43,864 bases of DNA, taken from the IMG/VR virus record IMGVR_UViG_3300044620_000222, positions 1 through 43,864 of that record. The stretch is one strand, 5' to 3'. The stretch is from a virus. Positions 37,211 through 43,864 of this stretch are shown in pieces. The translations under genes and the position numbers were made by a program. The notes below the pieces were generated by a model. It ran no database searches, was not told the origin of the DNA, and saw only the letters and a program-made list of their open reading frames with translations. How positions within the stretch are numbered: position 1 is the stretch's first letter; the number at the start of each line of letters is the position of its first letter.

Positions 37211-37509
37211 TATGGACCAACCCACTTGAAGGTAGTGGTATCGAACGTCCAGCCAGGACCAGGGCTATCCTTAATGTAGAACGCATCCTGGTCAGGGTCG
37301 TAGCAGAAAGCAGTACTCGCTGCATAGTTGTACCTGAAGGAACCGCTGTACGAAGTCTGCTTCCACACGCCAGGGAAACCATTAGCGTTCAGAAAAGCCT
37401 CGCCAATCGGCTCTGATTCGGGGAAGTTACCGCCACCACAATCAGCATTATCGACAGGAAAACCGTCAATGACATTGTTATTCTCGTCAATACGGACAAA
37501 GTGAGCCAT
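37210..37509 (-). CDS. Fibre-associated small protein
   Basis: 99 residues coupled by TAATG on both sides. It contains HFVRIDENNNVIDGFPVDN, DCGGGNFPESEPIGEAF, WKQTSYSGSFRYNYA and a final DTTTFKWVGP. This pattern is common in small proteins encoded beside tail fibres of cyanophages and other environmental phages. The role may be fibre tip, assembly or capsid decoration. It follows the third glycine-rich fibre. Confidence 0.78.
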   Translation of the reverse strand: MAHFVRIDENNNVIDGFPVDNADCGGGNFPESEPIGEAFLNANGFPGVWKQTSYSGSFRYNYAASTAFCYDPDQDAFYIKDSPGPGWTFDTTTFKWVGP

Positions 37510-38990
37510 TACGCACCAACCCTAATAAGGACAATCCCGCTACTGCCGCTAGTCGATCCAGCCGTCAGGCTTCCACCATCACCAGAGTTTGCTGCCCCAG
37601 CACGCTTATTACCACCAGCGCCCTTGCTTCCAGGGCTACCCCAGTTAGCACCAGGATCAGCAGGATTACCGCTGTCATCAGCGACGCCTCCCCCGTAACC
37701 GCCTTGTGGCCCCTGAGCATTTCCACCACGGAGAGAGGCTCCGACAAGGCCCTGATAATTCATTGCAGCACCATTACCAATACCTGAGGATCGGTTACCA
37801 GCGCACGCTCCGCCACCAGGCTGTCTATCGTTGTACTGAGCGCCAGGAGCGCCGCCCACAGCAGTCAAACCATTGAACTCGCTAGTGCCAAGAGTGTTCG
37901 ACTGAAGCAAATCTCCAGGTTGCCCCGCCCCAATACGGACAGGAACAGCAGCAGCGGGAACATAGAAACTAGTCTTCTCTACCCACCCACCAGCACCTCC
38001 AGCGCCGTTGTACGTAGAGTCCGTACCGCCGCAAGTTCCCCCGCCACCGATGAGAAGAACATCGACAAGGCCAGCGCGATCAAAAGTAATAGACCCAGTA
38101 CCAGTAAAGCGGTACACCGTGTAGGACGCACCTGAGATCGTTACCGAACTGGTGCTGCTAGCGGTGCTGCTAGCGACTCGTGCTTTTGGGACCGCCCCAC
38201 CGCCTTGAACGCTCCAAGAGTCGGTTGCTCGTTTAATGAGAGTGACCATCGACCATCGGCTAAGGATGAGCGAAACGTCAGAGTTAATCGTTACACCCGC
38301 GCCAGCAGCGATAGTGGTCGTACCCGTATTGGTCTGCATCACGGAGACAACTGCGCCTATGGGGAAAGCAACACTGCTATTCGGCGGGACAGTCAGAGTA
38401 TTGGCTGACACGTTAGACATCTCAACAATCTGGGAGACATCTCCAAGAACGAGAGTGTAAGTCGTCCCAGTCTGAGCGTTAGTCGTAACGTTAATCGGAG
38501 CCTTAGCCGCAAGGTTCGCAGTCAGATTAGTGACCGCAGCCTGAGCGATATTTGAGAAAGTGTTGCTCGCGCCAGAGATCGTCTTGCCCGTAAGAGTCTG
38601 GGTATCAGTAGTACCAACAACTGCGCCCGACACACCATGTACGCCAGTCGTGGCATTAACGTGAGCGTTTGCCTCATCAGCATCCGTAGCCGTAAAACAA
38701 TGCTCGATAACTGCGTTAGCGGCATGGGTCGTGATGCTTGTTCCATCAGCCGCACGCCCGTTAGTCACACCATTATCAAAAACAGTAAGTACATTGCCAG
38801 TACGAGAAGAACAAAGAATCTTCTCCTCAGTCGGCTTACCACGATCAATAACAACGAAGAACGGGAAACCACCCGTACCAGTGGGCCAGTTGGAACAGTC
38901 GGTGCAGTAAATAGTGAGGTTGGCAGTAGAGCCACCCAAACTCGTTGTAAGTTGAGCCGCCTGAGCAGCACCAGCATAAGACCTTCTCAT
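37509..38990 (-). CDS. Tail fibre with C-terminal glycine-rich domain
   Basis: 493 residues from ATG 38988-38990 with GGAGG upstream. The N-terminal ~110 residues (RRSYAGAAQAAQLTTSLGG, TNGRAADGTSITTHAA) are a typical fibre attachment and joint region. The middle has repeated shaft elements (TGVHGVSGAVVGTTDTQTLT, GKTISGASNTFSNIAQAA). The last ~210 residues form one glycine-rich module (YRFTGTGSITFDRAGLVD, VLLIGGGG, SSGIVLIRVGA), homologous to those of the fibres at 861-2351 and the wrap gene. Its start is coupled to the nozzle gene (ATGA). Likely a host-recognition fibre. Confidence 0.85.
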   Translation of the reverse strand: MRRSYAGAAQAAQLTTSLGGSTANLTIYCTDCSNWPTGTGGFPFFVVIDRGKPTEEKILCSSRTGNVLTVFDNGVTNGRAADGTSITTHAANAVIEHCFTATDADEANAHVNATTGVHGVSGAVVGTTDTQTLTGKTISGASNTFSNIAQAAVTNLTANLAAKAPINVTTNAQTGTTYTLVLGDVSQIVEMSNVSANTLTVPPNSSVAFPIGAVVSVMQTNTGTTTIAAGAGVTINSDVSLILSRWSMVTLIKRATDSWSVQGGGAVPKARVASSTASSTSSVTISGASYTVYRFTGTGSITFDRAGLVDVLLIGGGGTCGGTDSTYNGAGGAGGWVEKTSFYVPAAAVPVRIGAGQPGDLLQSNTLGTSEFNGLTAVGGAPGAQYNDRQPGGGACAGNRSSGIGNGAAMNYQGLVGASLRGGNAQGPQGGYGGGVADDSGNPADPGANWGSPGSKGAGGNKRAGAANSGDGGSLTAGSTSGSSGIVLIRVGA

Positions 38991-40870
38991 TGCACTTCCT
39001 CCACCACTAGCACAAACGTACCTTCCCAAGACCTACCATTAATACTAAGTTTTTCAGGCTGCCAAAGAAACGTCTTAGCGTGTACCTGATATGACCTACC
39101 TGATTCTTGCAGAGTAAATAGCCTGCTGTTCTCAATCAGGTCAATAAGCGTGTCGTATACAGCCAGCGGGTCACGGGTGTACTTAACCCCGTCAATCTCG
39201 ATCTCCTCATAGTTCATAATCGGCAGGGTCCAGCGAGAAGCACGGCCCTTCACGGGGATAGCACGAACCTCCCAGCGGGTAAGGGTAGGACCAAGAGTCG
39301 TAACGTCACTATCTCGCTTAAGCACGTATCGAACGTTGATGCGAGAGAACTGTGTTCCGAAAAGGCTCGTATTGCCTGAACGGATAGTTCCCTCTTGGAA
39401 GTAGTCGGCTACTCGGATAAAGCCCGTAGAGTCATAGGACAAATCCATGTCGATCTCGCCCTGAAGCGGAAGCCACTTACTCTGCGTGTACAGGCCAGTC
39501 TTCAAGTCCTCCACGGAGAACGACATAGTTCCCTGCTTAAGCCAACCGCCCTGCATCAGATCGGTGTCCTCAAACCAAACGCCAGAGTTCTCTACGGCAA
39601 AGACACGCTTACCCGCAAAAGTAACAACAGACCTGACCGCCTTAACGGTTTCCGTTATAGCGCAGATATCGGAAGCATAAGCAGGGGTAAGAGAACTAGT
39701 GGTGGTGGTAGAGAGGTCCATGCGTCCCAAGCCGCAGACAGGGCCAGTCGGGAAAATGTCAATCTCGCTATCGCCATACTGCGAGTTCATTGAACTTAAA
39801 CCAAACCAAACGAAACGATCTTGCCCCTCAAAGCAACGAACAGGCTCAGCAGTAGGGATGATTGGGCCAAGCGTCAGATCGCCATTCGTATTGTTTGGCG
39901 TAGCAATACGAACACCCTTGCTCGTGCCGATAAGGATAAAGCCAAGGTATTGGTCAATGGTGTAACCAATTTCCCCATCAGGCAAAGTAGCAGCAACAAT
40001 GGCGGGGGATAGGTTAGCGCCACCAGTAGTGATACCGACACGGTGGATCATGTAATGGTCAGCGACTCCGCCAAGAACATAGATGCAAGAGTTTCCTGCG
40101 GCAGCGGAATTCCACCGATAGTCAGTCAACGGATGCGTATAAATGGTATGCGCTGTACCAGTAATATCTTTAAGAACATTTCCATCACCAATGAGAAGAT
40201 AGTCCTTCTCCCACGCGATAAACGAAGCGTTAGTGAATGTACCTGATCTAGCGACTGGGGTAGCCCCAGGGCCAGCGGTGGTATACACCTTGCCGTCGTC
40301 ATGCAAAGTAGTGACTACTTGCCCGTAATTGGCAATGTCAATAATGGGATGCCCAGCATGGACAGTAGTTGACCCAGCCATTGCGGTAGAACCAACACTC
40401 AACTCGTCATACCAGTAAATAACCTGACCATTAACAACAGCGAGATAGTTCTCATACGTAGTCAACCAGGTCGCTCCACCAAGACCCGCTGTGTTGTATA
40501 GCCGCTCTGTTGAAGGCAGAAGATTCAACTGCCAATGAGTCCACGGATCAATACCGAACGAATCCTCATACCGATATTGCAAAGCATCATCACGGTCCAG
40601 ATTCGACTGGCCAGCACCCTGATGCCAAGACTCAGCCTGCTGCCTCCACACATCCTGCGGGAGAAGCAACAAATCTCGCTGGCTATTCGTATTGCGCTGC
40701 TGCACAACATCCATAGCCTCACGCCTAAACGTTCCGCCACCACCATTAGCCGACGTATCAAGCAGATACGGAACACCAGCGATACCAATAACAGACGGGG
40801 AAAAGTAAGACGGGAGAGCCTGAGTTCTTTCCGAATACGGCTGGTCAAAAGTCGTAGTGATATCGCCCAT
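38987..40870 (-). CDS. Tail nozzle-like protein (gp12-type), probable
   Basis: 627 residues. A beta-rich protein with repeated strands such as ITTTFDQPYSERTQALPSYF, GVPYLLDT, LTTYENYLAVVNGQVIYWYD, GQVVTTLHDDGKVYTTAG and AWEKDYLLIGDGNVL. The spacing of these strands suggests propeller blades, as in the nozzle protein gp12 of T7-like tails. It follows the adaptor candidate with no gap and precedes a fibre. No sequence motif proves the identity, and position and architecture are the basis. Confidence 0.68.
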   Translation of the reverse strand: MGDITTTFDQPYSERTQALPSYFSPSVIGIAGVPYLLDTSANGGGGTFRREAMDVVQQRNTNSQRDLLLLPQDVWRQQAESWHQGAGQSNLDRDDALQYRYEDSFGIDPWTHWQLNLLPSTERLYNTAGLGGATWLTTYENYLAVVNGQVIYWYDELSVGSTAMAGSTTVHAGHPIIDIANYGQVVTTLHDDGKVYTTAGPGATPVARSGTFTNASFIAWEKDYLLIGDGNVLKDITGTAHTIYTHPLTDYRWNSAAAGNSCIYVLGGVADHYMIHRVGITTGGANLSPAIVAATLPDGEIGYTIDQYLGFILIGTSKGVRIATPNNTNGDLTLGPIIPTAEPVRCFEGQDRFVWFGLSSMNSQYGDSEIDIFPTGPVCGLGRMDLSTTTTSSLTPAYASDICAITETVKAVRSVVTFAGKRVFAVENSGVWFEDTDLMQGGWLKQGTMSFSVEDLKTGLYTQSKWLPLQGEIDMDLSYDSTGFIRVADYFQEGTIRSGNTSLFGTQFSRINVRYVLKRDSDVTTLGPTLTRWEVRAIPVKGRASRWTLPIMNYEEIEIDGVKYTRDPLAVYDTLIDLIENSRLFTLQESGRSYQVHAKTFLWQPEKLSINGRSWEGTFVLVVEEVQ

Positions 40871-41755
40871 TTACAGGCTCCTCTGAATCGGCACGCGCTG
40901 GATCAGACGAGCCGCTTCCTCCCAAATACGCATCTGGTGGTCCTTATCCACCATCTGAGCAATCTGCATGTTAGAACCAGGACTGACCTCGCTAGCACGG
41001 CGAGCATCACCCTGCTGCTGGACCTGAGCGCGACGCGACTCAGTAGTGCGAAGAAGCGTAGCGAGACATCCCAACGTGGGGATGTCAACCATTGTCTCAG
41101 ATAGGCCGCAAACAGTGTTCACGCTATCTGTCAGGTTCTCAGCCTGGGCGAAAGGAGCCTTGTACAAGAACCTGATATTAGTGCCGCTAGGGATGTTGCG
41201 GAGCAGACGAATACGTGATTGCCCAGCCTCAATCTGAATACGGTAAGCCTTCTCAGGAATGTCATACCAGACATCGGTAGAACCAGGCATACGGAACCTG
41301 ACACGCAACATGCCAATCATGTTCTCTGCCTCAGGCGGGAAATCGTAAGTCTGCCAAGTCGGATCGACAGGGGCTTCCCACTCAGCAATCTGGTAAAGGC
41401 CATGCTCAGGAGTCGAAAGACGCAGAATCTCCTGGTTCATAGTCTCAAACATGTACCAGTCAGTCACGCGAGGCTTGATGTAAACAAACTCTCCGACAGC
41501 GACGTTTCGCTTAGGACTATTGTCAAAACCTGGGATAACAAAGACGCTGTTAGTGGAAGGCTCTGTACCTTTAACGTACCAAACGTTCAAATCGCTGCTT
41601 AGGGACATTCCAGGAGTGATACCCGTGATATCCATATCCAGAACCAGGGTGGTAGCGTTAGCGACGTAAGGCTGAGCAACCAAGTTGATCTGGTCATGCA
41701 GCGATCCATACGCCATGCGGCGGGTGTCAGCGATCATGTCGCGCATCGTTGTCAT
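40871..41755 (-). CDS. Head-tail adaptor-like protein (gp11-type), probable
   Basis: 294 residues. It begins with a helix (MRDMIADTRRMAYGSLHDQI) and has beta segments in the middle (SVFVIPGFDNSPK, NVAVGEFVYIKPRVTDWY). Long helices lie at the end (TTESRRAQVQQQGDARRAS, QMRIWEEAARLIQRV). Helical ends with a beta core and placement just before the nozzle-like gene fit the T7 gp11 adaptor class. The identity is inferred. The start is ATGA-coupled to the glycosyltransferase. Confidence 0.65.
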   Translation of the reverse strand: MTTMRDMIADTRRMAYGSLHDQINLVAQPYVANATTLVLDMDITGITPGMSLSSDLNVWYVKGTEPSTNSVFVIPGFDNSPKRNVAVGEFVYIKPRVTDWYMFETMNQEILRLSTPEHGLYQIAEWEAPVDPTWQTYDFPPEAENMIGMLRVRFRMPGSTDVWYDIPEKAYRIQIEAGQSRIRLLRNIPSGTNIRFLYKAPFAQAENLTDSVNTVCGLSETMVDIPTLGCLATLLRTTESRRAQVQQQGDARRASEVSPGSNMQIAQMVDKDHQMRIWEEAARLIQRVPIQRSL

Positions 41756-42801
41756 GCTGCTGCCTTCCTGTACTGGTCTAGATTATTGGCAAGTCTATCC
41801 TCATAAGGTGACAACTTTAACGCTTCCGTGCCGTGGTAAACAGCCTGGTAGTAATAGCACAATCGGAACGCCGCTATCCCAGCAAGGTCGTGAGCCAGCG
41901 GCCCCCACGCTTCAGCCTCCGTCAGATACTCCAACGGGCGCTCCTTAACCGCGAGAGCAGCGGTAGCGGCCTTTAGGCACTCAGCCCAGTTCTCATGCGT
42001 GTACCAGTAGAACGCCAGATCAACCAGAGTTTCCCTGCGACCAGGGTCCTCGTCCAAGGCACGCTCCAGCCACAGATGGTGGGCATCAATCTTGTACAAG
42101 TAACGGTACGACTGCGCCCTCTCAGCACCCCACCTAGCGGAAGGCAAACCTAGATGCCGCTGGAACTCCGCCTTAGCCTCATCTAGTCGTCCCGCGAAGA
42201 AGTATTCCCGCGCAAGGTAATGAGCGTTCCTGTCATCTTCTGGGTCTTCACTGACAGCAAGTTCAAGAAGGGGGAGATACTGACCGCGAGACTTTGTGTT
42301 ATCAGGGTGATGATGGATTTCCAGCCCATACCAGCCTTGTACCTCTCGCTCAGGGTCCTTAGGAGTGATGACCTCGTGGACGGGATGCTTCCAAAAATAG
42401 CCATGACGGGCATGAATCTTGTCCCCGCCATACACCAAACCAGGCTTACCATCCACCCACGACCAGGTGTACTGGTAGCGGGGGCGAGTAACCCCATCAG
42501 CGTAGGCAGCCTCCAGATGCTCCCGCCAGCCTTCAACAAGAACCTCATCCATGTCTAGCGCTATACACAGATCGGTGTCGTCAGGAACCAAATCAAGCGA
42601 TAGGTTCCGTGCCTTATCAAAGCGCCACGGGCTGATCTCCCACCGTGCCACATCAATACCAAAGTCACGAGCCAGGGTCACCGTGTTGTCGGTAGACCCC
42701 GTATCGAGGATGTGTAGCGAGTCGGCTTCCTTAGCGGAATCAAACCAGCGTTCCACAAACTGTGCCTCGTTCTTGGCAATGGTGTAGACAGCGATTTTCA
42801 T
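41752..42801 (-). CDS. GT2 glycosyltransferase with TPR-like C-terminal part
   Basis: 349 residues. The N-terminal GT-A domain starts YTIAKNEAQFVERWF, with LDTGSTDNTV, a DxD-type LDMDEVLVEGW near 80 and a conserved IHARHGYFWKHPVHEVI. The C-terminal ~170 residues (AHYLAREYFFAGRLDEAKAE, VDLAFYWYTHENWAECLKAA) are TPR-like helical pairs, as in bacterial SunT/glycopeptide-type GT2-TPR enzymes. It lies within the tail gene cluster between the adaptor and two small tail-associated genes, so a structural target is likely. It is coupled on both sides. Confidence 0.88.
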   Translation of the reverse strand: MKIAVYTIAKNEAQFVERWFDSAKEADSLHILDTGSTDNTVTLARDFGIDVARWEISPWRFDKARNLSLDLVPDDTDLCIALDMDEVLVEGWREHLEAAYADGVTRPRYQYTWSWVDGKPGLVYGGDKIHARHGYFWKHPVHEVITPKDPEREVQGWYGLEIHHHPDNTKSRGQYLPLLELAVSEDPEDDRNAHYLAREYFFAGRLDEAKAEFQRHLGLPSARWGAERAQSYRYLYKIDAHHLWLERALDEDPGRRETLVDLAFYWYTHENWAECLKAATAALAVKERPLEYLTEAEAWGPLAHDLAGIAAFRLCYYYQAVYHGTEALKLSPYEDRLANNLDQYRKAAA

Positions 42802-43043
42802 TACTCTGCGGGAGCCTCAACCACGGGGCTGACAAAGTTTTCGCCGTCCCAAGTGTCGCCGATACCCGCATACTTACCTCGGCGGCTACCCAGGTACGAG
42901 GTGTCAATCCACGTACCGTCAAGGCCGATGCCGTTGCAGTAGGCCGTGATAGCGGCATCGTCATCACCGCAATGGGGGATAACGATAACCTGGGTCACTA
43001 CACCGTTCTCAATCTTTGCTGCGTGTGCGTTCTCGCTTGCCAC
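42801..43043 (-). CDS. Small tail-associated protein
   Basis: 80 residues from GTG 43041-43043 with AAGGAG seven bases upstream. It contains NAHAAKIENGVVTQVIVIPH, TAYCNGIGLDGTWIDTSYLG and RRGKYAGIGDTW, a pattern I know from short proteins next to tail fibre genes in many environmental phages. A fibre-assembly or particle role is likely. It is coupled to GT2 by TAATG. Confidence 0.78.
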   Translation of the reverse strand: MASENAHAAKIENGVVTQVIVIPHCGDDDAAITAYCNGIGLDGTWIDTSYLGSRRGKYAGIGDTWDGENFVSPVVEAPAE

Positions 43044-43052
43044 AACTTCTCC

Positions 43053-43319
43053 TTAAATGGTTTCCGTAAGCAAATCAGCCCACGAAGTGTCACCGTTGGC
43101 TGCTGCCCATTCAATAGATTCCTGAGTTGGCGGGACAAGGGCTGGAGCAGAAAATCCACCACTCTCAGTCCATCCCATACCAGCGCTAACTGCACTATCC
43201 CCAACAGGAACAAATTCAGTTAGACCATTCGAGTTAGCGTCGATCCATTGCTGATCCGCAACTTCCAAATTGACAACTACTCCATCAACAATTCGAGCGA
43301 CAACTACAGAAGAACTCAT
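43053..43319 (-). CDS. Small tail-associated protein
   Basis: 88 residues (VVVARIVDGVVVNLEVADQQ, FVPVGDSAVSAGMGWTESGG), related in layout to the gene at 42801 (a short N-terminal strand with xRIxxGVVxN, then a loop-rich body). It overlaps the end of the fibre by ATGA. Likely fibre chaperone, tip or decoration protein. The function is inferred. Confidence 0.72.
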   Translation of the reverse strand: MSSSVVVARIVDGVVVNLEVADQQWIDANSNGLTEFVPVGDSAVSAGMGWTESGGFSAPALVPPTQESIEWAAANGDTSWADLLTETI

Positions 43320-43864
43320 GCCTCATACCTCACAATCACAACGCCAGAAGAACCAAGAGCCCCAGGAGGCGCACCGCAACACCCCGCTTTAATTCCGCCA
43401 TTACCGGTATTCGCCGTAACCGCTGTCCCAGTTTGTGCATACGTAACTGACGATCCAGTAATTGTTGATGTTAATGGTGCATTGGGGCCGGAAGTGCTAT
43501 AGGAAGTTGATAGTGGTGATCCGTACTGACCTAAATAAGAAGTTCCACCAATGCCACCAGGGTTTCCAGTAGCAGTAGCGCCGCTAAGTGTTGAGCCAGC
43601 ACCAACTACTACAGAGTAAGACCCTGATCCAAGATAAACGTTTCCGAATGTAATACCACCACCAGCGCCGCTAGAGGCGTACTCTCCACCTCCGCCTGAT
43701 CCGCCAGACACAATAAGAACATCTGCATATCCAGGCTGAGTCACGGTCAAAGTTCCGTTAGCGTTAAAGCGTTGCACTACATAATTTCGACCGTTTACGC
43801 CATTAGTCCCATTGCCCGTGTAGGTAGTTTGAGTACCACCAGAAGCAACAACGCCTGAAGGTGC
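43316..43864 (-). CDS. Glycine-rich tail fibre protein (C-terminal part; begins at 847)
   Basis: This is the continuation of the fibre gene whose start is at 845-847. Positions 43738-43864 repeat 1-127, so on the circle the gene is complement(43316-43737 joined to 1-847). This part holds the second glycine-rich module (VQRFNANGTLTVTQPGYADV, LIVSGGSGGGGE, YSVVVGAGSTLSG, STITGSSVTYAQTG, SGVVIVRYEA). Frame continuity across the join confirms circularity. The role is as for the first part: probable receptor-binding fibre. Confidence 0.88.
   Translation of the reverse strand, partial: APSGVVASGGTQTTYTGNGTNGVNGRNYVVQRFNANGTLTVTQPGYADVLIVSGGSGGGGEYASSGAGGGITFGNVYLGSGSYSVVVGAGSTLSGATATGNPGGIGGTSYLGQYGSPLSTSYSTSGPNAPLTSTITGSSVTYAQTGTAVTANTGNGGIKAGCCGAPPGALGSSGVVIVRYEA
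43738..43864. repeat. Right copy of 127-bp terminal duplication
   Basis: Identical to positions 1-127. It shows that the contig closes into a circle of 43,737 bp. It does not by itself tell whether the packaged genome is circularly permuted or has defined ends, because an assembler gives this overlap for both a circle and a permuted population. Confidence 0.95.

Noticed and set aside
1-43864. Lysogeny functions such as integrase, excisionase or partition genes
   Set aside because: None of the visible proteins carries tyrosine- or serine-recombinase or ParA-type motifs, so a temperate lifestyle is not supported.

Overview
The window is a complete, circularly closed genome of a tailed bacteriophage, about 43.7 kb long. 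Its last 127 bases (43738-43864) exactly repeat its first 127, so the unique circle is 43,737 bp and one fibre gene is cut by the linear ends. The N4-gp56-type major capsid protein, a large portal, TerL, an adaptor-like and a nozzle-like tail protein, a 1965-residue internal-protein candidate, and the absence of any tape-measure, tube or sheath gene together point to a podovirus-like particle. The host is probably an actinobacterium. This is inferred from the many tiny zinc-ribbon early proteins, a CSICAEPWD-type protein and a transglycosylase-like secreted protein of kinds common in actinophages. It is not proven. No integrase, excisionase or partition gene was seen, so a lytic lifestyle is likely.

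Layout. On the circle there are two large transcription blocks. They diverge from a control region at about 20.95-21.77 kb and converge, with overlapping stop codons, at 34,034-34,037. The late block (minus strand) runs leftward from 20.9 kb to position 1, wraps to 43.7 kb and continues down to 34.0 kb. In transcription order it holds: a ribbon-helix-helix protein (possible TerS), TerL, portal, two small proteins, the giant virion protein, three further structural proteins, scaffold, capsid, basic small proteins, a collagen-like fibre, two glycine-rich fibres, two small tail-associated proteins, a GT2 glycosyltransferase, adaptor, nozzle, a third glycine-rich fibre, lysis genes (two membrane proteins and an M15 peptidase), a small HTH/zinc protein, a metallophosphoesterase, small proteins and a SAM methyltransferase.

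The early block (plus strand, 21.77-34.04 kb) starts with an unrecognised GC-rich gene. A train of very small, translationally coupled genes follows, many with CxxC motifs. It is driven by a family of promoters sharing TTKACNTAAG over the -35 box with TATAAT-like -10 boxes. After it come SSB, two structured non-coding RNA candidates (28.03-28.29 kb), HTH and zinc proteins, a secreted lysozyme-like protein, an Hjc-like resolvase, an HNH nuclease, a Rad52-type annealing protein, a RecB/Cas4-like Fe-S nuclease and a glycosyltransferase. Two genes run against the block: an HNH homing-type endonuclease (26.2-26.7 kb) and an HTH regulator (30.7-31.0 kb) with a palindrome over the promoter it faces.

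How it works together. The phage encodes recombination functions (SSB, annealase, nuclease, resolvase) but no recognisable polymerase, helicase or primase, so it probably uses the host replisome and recombination-dependent replication. The control region carries about a dozen TGTCCG motifs, three 12-bp repeats at exactly 22-bp spacing, and one of two matching two-hairpin elements that flank the first early gene. Two glycosyltransferases and a methyltransferase beside structural genes suggest glycan modification of virion or host surface. The least explained parts are the RNA pair near 28 kb and the repeat-rich control region.
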